A stretch of DNA of 64,000 bases. It comes from Mucilaginibacter straminoryzae (GTDB lineage Bacteria > Bacteroidota > Bacteroidia > Sphingobacteriales > Sphingobacteriaceae). The DNA is taken from positions 1 through 64,000 of the forward strand of contig NZ_JALJEJ010000007.1 in assembly GCF_022953055.1 (NCBI RefSeq). Reading direction: 5' to 3'. Shown here piece by piece: positions 1-8,067 of this stretch. A program made the translations under genes and the position numbers. Numbering within the stretch: the stretch's first letter is position 1; each line of letters opens with the position of its first letter. Under the pieces are notes generated by a model. The model had not been told where the DNA came from, did not search any database, and was given only the letters and a program-made list of their open reading frames with translations.

Positions 1-1
1 G

Positions 2-259
2 GTTATTGGTACGCTGACAGAATACCTGGGCATGCGAAAGGTATATACCAAAGGTTTAAAGGCTGCCAATAAATGCATGTTACTGGCCGGAATCGCATAT
101 AATCTGAAAAAGTTGATCAAACACAAACATAAACACCTTTCGAGCCTTGCAATAGTAGTAATAAGTCGCTATAGAGAAACTATCTGCTTCATCACAAATA
201 CAGTAGTCATATGGCAATCAAAGTCCGAAAAGTTTTATATCCCCCGCGTATTAACGTAG
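2..259 (+). pseudogene. IS1182-like transposase, C-terminal fragment cut by the window edge
   Basis: The frame is open from base 2 and ends at a TAG at 257-259, giving 85 residues. The segment reads GTLTEYLGMRKVYTKGLK and then AANKCMLLAGIAYNLKKL, which resembles the extreme C-terminus of IS1182-family DDE transposases (family recognition from memory). The upstream part lies outside the window, so the gene may be intact there; the ATG at 32 is internal and not a real start. Just after the stop, the palindrome GTTGTGCAAC at about 259-268 may belong to the terminal inverted repeat of the element. The element faces the repeats at 335-602. An unrelated short ORF is the alternative, but the conserved GMRKVxTxGxKxANK pattern argues against it. 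Confidence 0.65.
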
Positions 260-611
260 TTGTGCAACAGCCACTGCAAGCGAGCGGCTGCATTACTCTA
301 TTTACTGCACTTTTCGTAAATGATAACTCTTTCGTTGTCATCCCGAACGTAGTGAGAGATCTTCTTCGTTTAGAATTCCCCTCTTGAGAGGGGTCGGCGG
401 GGGGGGGCATGCTGCCAAAAGGAGAAGGAGAGGGATCTCTTCATTTTGTCCCTTAAGAAGATTTCTCCTCGTGCCTCGTCGAAAGGACACTGGTTAACAT
501 AACCGTCGTTGTTAGTTTTTGTCATTTCGCACTTTGAAGGAGTGTGGCGATCTCATCCTATTTTTTAATAGCGAGCAGATTGCCACGCTGCGCTCGCAAT
601 GACAATTTACG
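260..611. repeat. Gene-free stretch with REP-like inverted repeats
   Basis: No convincing gene is seen here. A box at 335-368 starts TTGTCATCCCGAACGTAGTG and is partly mirrored by AAGAAGATTTCTCCTCG at about 457-473. A CCCCTC/GAGGGG hairpin lies at 378-393, beside a run of ten G at about 399-408. A second pair begins GTCATTTCGCAC near 520 and ends in CGCTCGCAATGACAA at about 590-604. These boxes share the form TGTCAT...CG.AG.GA with the boxes around the GIY-YIG gene at 23.1 kb and with 27.93 kb and 35.6 kb. Confidence 0.7.
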
Positions 612-642
612 AAAACAAAAAAAGCCACGGATAACCGTGGCT
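612..642 (-). terminator. Rho-independent terminator of yidC
   Basis: The stem AGCCACGG/CCGTGGCT with an ATAA loop occupies 623-642. On the minus strand it is followed by a T-rich run (bases 612-622). It lies about 50 bases past the yidC stop and matches a classic intrinsic terminator. Confidence 0.85.
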
Positions 643-691
643 CTATATGCAGTGATGAGCAAGTACTCACCAATAATTTATCAATAAGTAA

Positions 692-2509
692 TTATTTCTT
701 CTTCGGTTGCTGGGATTGCTGCGCTTGTTGCTGACGCATCATTTCTTCCAGTTTAGCGCTGAAGCCGCCCTTTTTCTTTTTGGCTTCAGGCTTTTTCTTA
801 TTATCCTGGATCTGCGCATGGATCTTCTTATCGTCAACCAACTGGCGGATGAAGATTTGCTGCAGGAAGGTGATCATGTTGGCCAGGAAGTAATAATAGT
901 TCAAACCGGCAGGGTAGCTGTTCAGTACACCAAAGAAAATAAGCGGTGAAATATAACCGATGTATTTCATCTGGCCGGTAGCGCCTGAAGTCTGGTTATT
1001 AAAGTAAGTGATGATCAGTGTTGAAATAGTCATCAACAAACACATTAAGCTGATGTGGTTCCAGCCAACTAATGGCAGTGGCGCGAAGGTGACCAATGCA
1101 TCATAAGTAGAAAGGTCATGCATCCAAAGGAAGCTCTGTCCACGTAGCTCGAATAAGCTCGGGAAGAAGCGGAAGAATGCAATCACAATCGGCATTTGCA
1201 GCAACAATGGTAAACAACCGCCCAGTGGGTTCACGCCTGCCTGCCGGTACAGCTTCATGTATTCCTGTTGTAGCAGGGTAGGGTTGTCTTCGCCTACTTT
1301 ACCCTTAATCTCGTCCATCTCCGGCTTCAGCACGCGCATCTTTGCCATAGACAGGTATGATTTATAAGTAAGCGGGAACAGCACCAATTTTAACAGGATG
1401 GTCAGCACCAGGATGATCAACCCGTAACCCCAGTTAAACTGGCGCAAGAAGTTAAATACCGGGATCACCGCAAAACGGTTAATGTATTTTAATGGTCCCC
1501 AACCCAGGTTAATCTGTTTTTCCAGGTCGTTGCCTTGTGCTTTGAGCACGCTGAACTGGTTCGGACCGAAATAAAACTCGAAAGGATAGGCTCCCGAAGC
1601 ATCCGGACTGATAGCCAGGTCTGCCTTCATTTGCTTAATGTCGCTTGAAACTACATCTGTAGACACGGCTAAATTGCTGCGTTTGTAACCGTTCTTAGAG
1701 ATCAGTACGCTTGAGAAGAAGTGCTGCTTGAACGATACCCAGTTCAGTTTTTTGGCATCGCTGCCGATAGCCTTGCTGTCGTCTTTTCCTTCGCTCAGGT
1801 AATCCACATTACCATCCACATCGTGATAGTAAACGGTTGAATATTGGCGCTCCATATGGATGTCTTTTTCCAGCTTATGCAGGCTTGAAGCCCAGTTAAG
1901 GGTAAGCTCTTTGCTGCTGATCACGCCGTCCATACCTACAGGTTTCACATCAAAACCAACCTTAAAGCCTTCTGCACCTACGTTATATACATAATCGATG
2001 TACTGGGTAGGGCTGTAGTTTAAACGCATGGTTAATGCGCCGTTAGCCGGTTGCGGTGTAGTCGGAGTGAAATAAAGTTCGTCTGTATTGAAGCTTTTGC
2101 CACCTGCGTTTAATTTAATACCGAAGTGGTTCTGAGGGCCGTCGAATAAAATCAACGGCTTTTTGTCAAAAGTTTTATAGTTCTTCAGCTCGACAGAGTA
2201 AATGCGGCCGCCGTGGGTGCTTACTTTTAAACGAACGTCTTTATTCTCTAAAGTAATTAATTGCTCGGTACCGCTGATGGCGCCACCAAACGGACCTTTT
2301 AAAACAGCAGAATCTACTGTAGGTGCTGCAGCGGCATTGGCAGTTGGTTTTGCGTTTGAAGCACGGGTAATGCTTGCGCGGCGAAGCGAATCATTATGTT
2401 GGCGTAGTTGTTCTTTCTTAACTTCTTCTGCTGATGGTTTGAGCAAAAAGAACGAGCCCACCATGATCAGCATGATCAGGAATAACCCTGTGAATTGATT
2501 TTTATCCAT
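692..2509 (-). CDS. yidC: Membrane protein insertase YidC
   Basis: This 605-residue protein inserts and folds inner-membrane proteins, alone or with SecYEG. Residues 5-25 form an N-terminal membrane anchor (FTGLFLIMLIMVGSFFLL). A large periplasmic domain follows to about residue 350. The Oxa1/YidC core, with its first core helix near 365-385 and PLLLQMPIVIAFFRFF downstream, occupies the C-terminal part. The tail is rich in K and Q (EEMMRQQQAQQSQQPKKK), as expected for a ribosome-facing basic tail. The length suits Bacteroidota YidC. The start lies only 17 bases after the pyrG stop, so pyrG-yidC is very likely one transcript, ending at the terminator near 623-642. Confidence 0.97.
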   Translation of the reverse strand: MDKNQFTGLFLIMLIMVGSFFLLKPSAEEVKKEQLRQHNDSLRRASITRASNAKPTANAAAAPTVDSAVLKGPFGGAISGTEQLITLENKDVRLKVSTHGGRIYSVELKNYKTFDKKPLILFDGPQNHFGIKLNAGGKSFNTDELYFTPTTPQPANGALTMRLNYSPTQYIDYVYNVGAEGFKVGFDVKPVGMDGVISSKELTLNWASSLHKLEKDIHMERQYSTVYYHDVDGNVDYLSEGKDDSKAIGSDAKKLNWVSFKQHFFSSVLISKNGYKRSNLAVSTDVVSSDIKQMKADLAISPDASGAYPFEFYFGPNQFSVLKAQGNDLEKQINLGWGPLKYINRFAVIPVFNFLRQFNWGYGLIILVLTILLKLVLFPLTYKSYLSMAKMRVLKPEMDEIKGKVGEDNPTLLQQEYMKLYRQAGVNPLGGCLPLLLQMPIVIAFFRFFPSLFELRGQSFLWMHDLSTYDALVTFAPLPLVGWNHISLMCLLMTISTLIITYFNNQTSGATGQMKYIGYISPLIFFGVLNSYPAGLNYYYFLANMITFLQQIFIRQLVDDKKIHAQIQDNKKKPEAKKKKGGFSAKLEEMMRQQQAQQSQQPKKK

Positions 2510-2526
2510 TACTATGTATCGTACAA

Positions 2527-4137
2527 TTAGCTTTTACGGGCGTAAGCCAGCGAAGCGGCGACAAAGTTAACAAAAAGTGGGTGAGGATTAGCAACTGTCG
2601 ACTTTAATTCGGGGTGAAATTGACCGCCCACAAAAAACGGATGATTTTTCAGTTCCACAATCTCTACCAGGCCGTTAGAAGGGTTAACACCAGATGGGAT
2701 CATGCCCGCTTCTTCGTACTGTTTCAGGTACTCGTTATTAAACTCGTAACGGTGGCGGTGGCGTTCCATAATGTGCTGTTTGCCATAAATGGCAGCCGCC
2801 TTGCTTCCTTTTTTCAGGTCGCAGGCTTGTGCGCCTAAACGCATGGTGCCGCCTTTGGCAGTAATGTTTTTCTGCTCTTCCATCATGCTGATGACCGGGT
2901 AAGGGGTATTGGCATCCATTTCAGTGCTGCTGGCATTTTCGAGGCCCAATACGTTACGGCCAAATTCTACCACGGCACATTGCATACCCAGGCAGATACC
3001 AAAAAATGGAATGTTATTCTCGCGTACATAACGGATGGCTTCTATTTTGCCTTCGAAACCACGTTCGCCAAAGCCAGGGGCTACCAGTACGCCATGCAAG
3101 CCTTTTAAACGCTCAATGGCGTTTTCTTTGGTTAATTGCTCCGAGTGGATGTAATCTACACGTACCTTACATTCGTTTTTGGCACCGGCATGTATAAACG
3201 CTTCGGTGATGGATTTATAAGCATCAGGTAGTTCCACATATTTACCCACCAGGCCAACGCGTACTTCGGCAGTAGGATTTTTGAGGCGACCAAGGAAATC
3301 TTTCCAGCTTTCCAGATCGGGTTCGTTTTTAGAAGAAAGCTTCAGTTTGCTTAATACGGTGCGGTCCAGCTGCTCTTTCAACATCAGCAACGGCACATCG
3401 TAAATGGTAGAAGCATCGATAGACTCGATAACCGCATTTACGTTTACGTTACAGAAAAGGGCAATTTTCTTGCGCAGATCTGCCGTTAAATGATGTTCAG
3501 TACGGCAAACCAAAATATCCGGCTGGATACCGTATTCCAGCAACATCTTCACCGAGTGTTGTGTTGGTTTGGTTTTCAACTCGCCCGCAGCAGCCAGGAA
3601 TGGAATCAGCGTTAAGTGAATTACCAGTGAATCATTGATGCCGGATTCCCAGCGGAACTGGCGTACAGCCTCTACAAAAGGCAATGATTCGATATCACCT
3701 ACTGTACCGCCGATTTCGGTGATCACGATGTCATAGTTACCGCTTTCGCCCAAAATGCGAAAGTTGCGTTTGATCTCGTCTGTAATGTGAGGAACAACCT
3801 GAACTGTTTTACCCAGGAAAGCACCCTCTCGCTCGCGGTTGATCACGTTTTGGTAAATACGGCCGGTAGTAATGTTGTTGGCTTGCGATGTCGGCGTGTT
3901 CAGAAAGCGCTCGTAATGGCCTAAGTCAAGATCGGTTTCAGCACCGTCTTCGGTTACATAACACTCGCCGTGCTCATAAGGATTTAATGTTCCGGGATCG
4001 ACGTTGATATAAGGGTCGAACTTTTGGATGGTAACGCGGTAACCGCGTGCCTGAAGAAGTTTGGCTAATGAGGCAGATATAATACCCTTGCCTAACGACG
4101 AAGTAACGCCGCCCGTAACAAATATATATTTAGTCAT
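2527..4137 (-). CDS. pyrG: CTP synthase (glutamine-hydrolysing)
   Basis: PyrG converts UTP to CTP with ATP and glutamine. The N-terminal synthetase domain begins [18 protein letters not shown], and the C-terminal class I glutamine amidotransferase domain contains [11 protein letters not shown] with the nucleophilic Cys near residue 384 and an HPE near the end. The open frame extends upstream to 4344. The ATG at 4137 is chosen because the family always begins at [10 protein letters not shown], and because a minus-strand box TACTTTTG (4159-4166) that fits the TAnnTTTG -7 consensus sits just upstream. The product is 536 residues, the normal length. It probably forms an operon with yidC. Confidence 0.97.
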   Translation of the reverse strand: MTKYIFVTGGVTSSLGKGIISASLAKLLQARGYRVTIQKFDPYINVDPGTLNPYEHGECYVTEDGAETDLDLGHYERFLNTPTSQANNITTGRIYQNVINREREGAFLGKTVQVVPHITDEIKRNFRILGESGNYDIVITEIGGTVGDIESLPFVEAVRQFRWESGINDSLVIHLTLIPFLAAAGELKTKPTQHSVKMLLEYGIQPDILVCRTEHHLTADLRKKIALFCNVNVNAVIESIDASTIYDVPLLMLKEQLDRTVLSKLKLSSKNEPDLESWKDFLGRLKNPTAEVRVGLVGKYVELPDAYKSITEAFIHAGAKNECKVRVDYIHSEQLTKENAIERLKGLHGVLVAPGFGERGFEGKIEAIRYVRENNIPFFGICLGMQCAVVEFGRNVLGLENASSTEMDANTPYPVISMMEEQKNITAKGGTMRLGAQACDLKKGSKAAAIYGKQHIMERHRHRYEFNNEYLKQYEEAGMIPSGVNPSNGLVEIVELKNHPFFVGGQFHPELKSTVANPHPLFVNFVAASLAYARKS

Positions 4138-4393
4138 GATTTGTTTGTGTACGGGATACAAAAGTAGCAAAATTTTCGGGGCAGGCGTTACCTGTGGATA
4201 AAATAAACAAATGTGGAGAAGCGTGGTGAGGGTTAAATAATTGGCATAGAGCGGAGTAAGAAGATCAGGAAAATGAAACTGGAAAATCACCTTGTCACAC
4301 TCATTGAAGCCATGAGCTGAAAACTGCTTCGGGCTTGCACACAATCTATCCGTTCGGATGTTATCCTTCTTTAAACACTACCAATCGAAAATT

Positions 4394-4939
4394 ATGGATA
4401 GCATTAATCAAAATCAGCCTGAAGAAAACGTAAAGAACCTGGAAGGGCAAGAGGCTTATGAGAAAATAAAAGAACTGGCAGAAGGGGCAGAGTCTTGCTT
4501 TTTTATTACCAATATTAAAACCGGTATCCCACTTTCGGTTCGGCCGATGAGCATTCAGAAGATCGATGACGAGGGTAACATCTGGTTCCTGAGTGCGAAA
4601 GACAGCCATAAGAATGAAGAGATCAGCACTGATCCGTTTGTGCACCTGTTGTTCCAGGGCGGCGCGCACTCAAACTTTCTGAATATCTACGGTCTGGCAA
4701 CCATCAGCGATGATAAAGAAAAGATCAAAGAACTATGGCAGCCGATTTTAAAGACCTGGTTTACTGAGGGTGAAGACGATCCGCGCATTTCTGTGGTGAA
4801 AGTAGAACCTACCGAAGGTTACTATTGGGACAACAAACATGGTAATGCCATTGCTTTTGCAAAGCAAGCCATTGGCGCCGTTTTAGGTAAAACTTTAGAC
4901 GATTCTATCGAAGGCAAACTGGAAATAGACCAGGATTAA
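4394..4939 (+). CDS. Pyridoxamine 5'-phosphate oxidase-like (general stress 26 type) flavoprotein
   Basis: The 181-residue product has the split-barrel flavin-binding fold pattern: CFFITNIKTGIPLSVRPMS, then DDEGNIWFLSAKDSHKN, then VHLLFQGG. It resembles the stress protein 26 branch of PPOX-like proteins, which bind FMN or a related cofactor and whose substrates are mostly unknown. It is not the vitamin B6 enzyme PdxH. The frame opens at 4358, but the ATG at 4394 (MDSINQNQ) is preferred because the extra residues upstream look unrelated to the fold. A strong hairpin terminator follows at 4961-5012, so it is likely monocistronic. Confidence 0.85.
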   Translation: MDSINQNQPEENVKNLEGQEAYEKIKELAEGAESCFFITNIKTGIPLSVRPMSIQKIDDEGNIWFLSAKDSHKNEEISTDPFVHLLFQGGAHSNFLNIYGLATISDDKEKIKELWQPILKTWFTEGEDDPRISVVKVEPTEGYYWDNKHGNAIAFAKQAIGAVLGKTLDDSIEGKLEIDQD

Positions 4940-4960
4940 ACCGAGCTTAGTAATGGCGAT

Positions 4961-5012
4961 AAGGGCCTTGCATCAAAAAAATATTACTTTTGGTGTAAGG
5001 CCCTTCATCTTT
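4961..5012 (+). terminator. Long-stem terminator after the PPOX-like gene
   Basis: The arms AAGGGCCTTGCATCAAAA and TTTTGGTGTAAGGCCCTT pair over 18 positions with two G-T type mismatches and a loop of about nine bases. A T-rich stretch follows at about 5008-5013. This is longer than most terminators in the window. Confidence 0.75.
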
Positions 5013-5050
5013 TTACGACGAAGTGTACGTATATACCGTAAATTTATTTA

Positions 5051-5740
5051 GTGAAAAGACTGATTAATAAGCACCCCATAGCTATCCGCTGGTTCCACTG
5101 GATCAATTTTCCGTTACTGGCGGTGATGGTCTGGAGCGGTATTTTGATTTACTGGGCCTATGATCCTTATCAAATCAAATTCTTCGGCACCACCTGGGTG
5201 AAGTTTTTTCCACAGTGGTTTTATGATAAATATAATATCAACCACCGGCTATCTGAAGGGATGGCTTTTCACTTTGCCTTTATGTGGCTGTTTGCCATCA
5301 ATGGCTTTTTGTATGTGCTGTATACCATCATTTCAGGCGAATGGCGCTACTTATTACCCGACAGGCATTCGTGGAAGGAAGCCTGGCTGGTGATCCTTCA
5401 TGATCTGCATATCCGTAGATTTGCGCCTGCTCAATTGAAATATAACGCCGCTCAGCGCATTGCTTATTCCGCCGTGATTGTGATGGGCCTGGGCTCTCTG
5501 CTTACAGGTTTGGCTATTTATAAGCCTGTACAGTTTAATTGGCTGGTGTTGATCTTTGGCGGATACCGTTTTGCACGGATCATCCATTTCGCGCTCACCA
5601 TTGGCTATTGCCTGTTTTTTGTGATACATATTGTACAAGTGATCTTAGCCGGGTGGAACAACTTCCGGGCGATGGTAACCGGATTTGAGCTTAAGCAAAA
5701 GCCTGACGAAACTTTGACAAGCCATGAAAGAACAGAATAA
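5051..5740 (+). CDS. Cytochrome b561/b6-type membrane haem protein, partner of the next gene
   Basis: This 229-residue integral membrane protein has four to five hydrophobic segments. Candidate haem-ligand histidines lie in IRWFHWINF (His16), in the MAFHFAFMWLF segment, and in IIHFALTIGYCLFFVIHIVQV. It begins with GTG at 5051; no better ATG is nearby. It overlaps the following molybdopterin oxidoreductase by 17 bases. That arrangement is typical of a membrane cytochrome that passes electrons between the quinone pool and a periplasmic Mo enzyme. Direction and substrate cannot be told from sequence. Confidence 0.88.
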   Translation: MKRLINKHPIAIRWFHWINFPLLAVMVWSGILIYWAYDPYQIKFFGTTWVKFFPQWFYDKYNINHRLSEGMAFHFAFMWLFAINGFLYVLYTIISGEWRYLLPDRHSWKEAWLVILHDLHIRRFAPAQLKYNAAQRIAYSAVIVMGLGSLLTGLAIYKPVQFNWLVLIFGGYRFARIIHFALTIGYCLFFVIHIVQVILAGWNNFRAMVTGFELKQKPDETLTSHERTE

Positions 5741-6518
5741 AGACGATCTACAGCGGTTTAACGAAGGCGAGCCTTATGATAAGCAGAAGGTAAACCGTCG
5801 TACGTTTTTGTCTTTCCTGACGTTAGGCGCGGGCGGTATCGCTGCTTATTTTGGCTGGAACCGACTGTATCACGAGCCGCTCGAATCAGAAGGCGCTACA
5901 GCTGGTGCCCGTAAAACGCTTCGTGGTGTTTTGAATGCAAACGAGCAGGTGTTTGATAAAGCTGTTCCAGGTAATCATCTGGCGAAAACGTACCCTGCTT
6001 CTGCAGTTGTGAAGACGCCAAAAGTGAACGGTGACGTAGGGTTGGATGCAAAGGCGATTGAAGACTGGAAGCTGCAATTGGTGAAAGCCCACGGAACAAC
6101 TACCGCGATTACCATAGCTGAAATTAAAGCTTTACCTAAAACAGACCTGACATTTGATTTTAAATGCGTGGAAGGATGGGAGCAAGTTCAACGCTGGGCG
6201 GGCGTAAAGTTCGCCGACTTCGCTAAACATTTCAATCTGCAAAACGAGCTAATGAATAAACACGTAGGTTTGAAAACACCCGATGGTAAATATTATGTCG
6301 GGGTTGATACGGCCAGCATGTTGCATCCGCAAACCATTTTAGCTTATGAGATGAACGGGCAGCCGATCACCCCTGATCACGGTGCGCCCTTAAGGCTGAT
6401 TATCCCGGTTAAGTATGGTATAAAAAACCTGAAGCAGATCGGCACCATATTCTTCAGCAATGAGCGACCAGCAGATTATTGGGCAGAAAGAGGGTATGAT
6501 TATTTTGCCGGCTTATAA
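5724..6518 (+). CDS. Tat-exported molybdopterin-dependent oxidoreductase (SUOX/MsrP-like fold)
   Basis: The 264-residue protein carries a twin-arginine signal, NRRTFLSFL, with Arg25-Arg26, followed by a hydrophobic stretch. The core has the sulfite-oxidase-type molybdopterin binding pattern: FDFKCVEGWEQVQRWAGV with Cys148 as the likely Mo ligand, then LKTPDGKYYVGVD and HGAPLRLIIPVKYGIKNLKQI. It is therefore probably periplasmic and membrane-anchored or soluble. The overlap with the upstream cytochrome b gene indicates a two-component complex. It is shorter than true sulfite oxidases because it lacks the dimerisation domain. Substrate is unknown; methionine sulfoxide or another S- or N-oxide are possibilities only by analogy. 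The stop is three bases from the convergent kdsB stop. Confidence 0.87.
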   Translation: MKEQNKDDLQRFNEGEPYDKQKVNRRTFLSFLTLGAGGIAAYFGWNRLYHEPLESEGATAGARKTLRGVLNANEQVFDKAVPGNHLAKTYPASAVVKTPKVNGDVGLDAKAIEDWKLQLVKAHGTTTAITIAEIKALPKTDLTFDFKCVEGWEQVQRWAGVKFADFAKHFNLQNELMNKHVGLKTPDGKYYVGVDTASMLHPQTILAYEMNGQPITPDHGAPLRLIIPVKYGIKNLKQIGTIFFSNERPADYWAERGYDYFAGL

Positions 6519-6521
6519 AGC

Positions 6522-7253
6522 TTATTTCTGGTTCAGTTTCTTCAGATCGTCCGGGGTATCAATGGCCACCGTTTCCAGTTCTGTTTCCGCTACTTTAATG
6601 CGATAGCCATTTTCTATCCAGCGCAGTTGCTCCAGGCTTTCGGCTTTTTCTAAAGAGGAAACAGGTAGTTTGGTAATCTCCTGCAGGATATCAGAACGGT
6701 AGGCATATACCCCGATATGCTTAAAATAGGTGTAGCTATACAGCCAGTCAGCCTGTCCTTCGCCGCGCACATGGGGGATAGGTGAGCGGGAGAAATAGAT
6801 AGCCTCTGCAAACTTATTGATGATCACCTTTGGGGCATTCGGGTTAAAAAGCTCTTCGGCGCGGGTAATCTTCTTAATCAGGGTGGCAATCTGCACAGTT
6901 TCATCCGTAAAACAGGCCGCTACTTTACTTAGCTGTTCCGGGTCGATATAAGGTTCATCGCCCTGGATGTTAATTACCACATCATATTCTGGATGGCTTG
7001 CCGCTACTTCGGCGCAGCGGTCGGTACCGCTTTGGTGATCAGATGCAGTCATGACCACCTTGCCACCAAATTCCTGCACATGACTAAAAATACGCTCATC
7101 ATCCGTTGCAACCACCACTTCTGTAATTGCCGTACACTTTTTAGCCTGCTCGTAAACGCGTTGGATCATGCTTTTGCCATCCAGCATAATCAGTGGTTTT
7201 CCCGGGAAGCGGGTGGAAGCGTAGCGCGTAGGGATGATGCCTAAAATGTTCAT
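6522..7253 (-). CDS. kdsB: 3-deoxy-manno-octulosonate cytidylyltransferase (CMP-KDO synthetase)
   Basis: KdsB activates KDO with CTP for lipid A-core assembly in the cytoplasm. The N-terminus MNILGIIPTRYASTRFPGKP carries the nucleotidyltransferase signature; VVATDDERI, NIQGDEPYI and the SRSPIPHVR motif complete the family pattern. At 243 residues it has normal length. It is convergent with the Mo oxidoreductase, and a gap of 91 bases with GAGTTGCG-type repeats separates it from the deoxynucleoside kinase upstream. Confidence 0.96.
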   Translation of the reverse strand: MNILGIIPTRYASTRFPGKPLIMLDGKSMIQRVYEQAKKCTAITEVVVATDDERIFSHVQEFGGKVVMTASDHQSGTDRCAEVAASHPEYDVVINIQGDEPYIDPEQLSKVAACFTDETVQIATLIKKITRAEELFNPNAPKVIINKFAEAIYFSRSPIPHVRGEGQADWLYSYTYFKHIGVYAYRSDILQEITKLPVSSLEKAESLEQLRWIENGYRIKVAETELETVAIDTPDDLKKLNQK

Positions 7254-7344
7254 TCAGTAGCCAGTTTTGAGTTGCGTGTTGCGAGTATGAATAGTGAGTC
7301 TGAGGCCAGAATAAAACTCGTAACCTAAAACCCGAACCTCGTAA
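7254..7344. repeat. Degenerate GAGTTGCG-type intergenic repeat
   Basis: The gap contains CCAGTTTTGAGTTGCGTG, TTGCGAGT and, mirrored, AAACTCGTAACC and CTCGTAACT. The same wording recurs between 11968 and 12105. No gene or clear terminator is seen. Confidence 0.5.
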
Positions 7345-7959
7345 CTAAAATAATCCGTGTATTTCTCGTTCTATCTTCTCGACAATAAATGCCAGGTCTT
7401 CGGTTTTGTTGGCAAAGTCCAGGTTATCCATATCGATGATCAGCAGTTTGCCCAAGTCATAGCCGGATATCCATTTCTGGTACTTTTCGTTCAGTTTGGA
7501 AAGATAATCTAACCGGATACCGATTTCATACTCGCGGCCGCGGCGCTGGATGTTGTTCACCAGCGTAGGTACAGACGCTTTCAGATAAATGAGCAGATCA
7601 GGTGGTTTGATGAACGAAGTAATATTCTCGAAGATGTTGTTGTAGTTTTCGAAATCGCGGGTGGTCATTAACCCCATGTCGTGCAGGTTTTCCGCAAAAA
7701 TGAAGGCGTCTTCATAAATGGTGCGGTCCTGTATAACGTCTTTGGTGCCTTTTTGAATTTCAGCAATCTGGCGGAAGCGGCTATTCAGGAAGTAGATCTG
7801 CAGGTTGAAACTCCAGCGTTTCATGTCGCCGTAAAAATCTTCCAGGTAGGGATTGTTATCCACCGCTTCAAAAAGCGGGTCCCATCCGTAATTCTTAGCC
7901 AGCAGTTCTGTTAACGTGGTTTTTCCGGCTCCGATATTTCCAACAACGGCAATGTGCAT
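7345..7959 (-). CDS. Deoxynucleoside kinase (dGK/dAK family)
   Basis: This 204-residue cytoplasmic kinase phosphorylates deoxynucleosides for salvage. The P-loop GNIGAGKT is at residues 7-14. The family motif DRTIYEDAFIFAENLH supplies the substrate-site Asp-Arg, and the lid region NNIQRRGREYEIGI follows. Specificity (deoxyadenosine, deoxyguanosine or broader) cannot be read from sequence. It lies between kdsB and trpS on the same strand; spacing with intervening repeats suggests separate transcription. Confidence 0.92.
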   Translation of the reverse strand: MHIAVVGNIGAGKTTLTELLAKNYGWDPLFEAVDNNPYLEDFYGDMKRWSFNLQIYFLNSRFRQIAEIQKGTKDVIQDRTIYEDAFIFAENLHDMGLMTTRDFENYNNIFENITSFIKPPDLLIYLKASVPTLVNNIQRRGREYEIGIRLDYLSKLNEKYQKWISGYDLGKLLIIDMDNLDFANKTEDLAFIVEKIEREIHGLF

Positions 7960-7965
7960 ATGACC

Positions 7966-8066
7966 TCTCCTAATCCTCTCCAGGGGAGAGGACTTTTTTC
8001 TTAGTTTTCGCTAATATAAAATATTTATCCAAAAAGCCCTCTCCTTCAGGAGAGGGTTGGGTGAGG
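7966..8066. repeat. Pyrimidine-rich CCTCTCC inverted repeats
   Basis: Two palindromic units flank an AT-rich centre. One is CCTCTCCAGGGGAGAGGAC at about 7973-7992, preceded by CCTCTCCTAAT. The other is GCCCTCTCCTTCAGGAGAGG at 8037-8056, followed by GTTGGGTGAGGTT. The family also occurs at 378, 17802, 28017 and 62831. It may act as a bidirectional transcription stop between trpS and the kinase gene. Confidence 0.7.
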
Positions 8067-8067
8067 T

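Noticed and set aside
32..259. A separate 75-codon gene starting at base 32
   Set aside because: The frame continues upstream of base 32 with transposase-like residues, so the ATG is internal to a longer protein.
399..408. Run of ten G as a phase-variation tract
   Set aside because: No coding frame or promoter spacing depends on it; it sits in gene-free repeat DNA.
207..410. Minus-strand 67-codon frame at the start
   Set aside because: It runs through a repeat and across the transposase fragment; no family or start signal.
4138..4344. Upstream extension of pyrG
   Set aside because: The family begins at [10 protein letters not shown] and a promoter box lies between; the extra residues look random.
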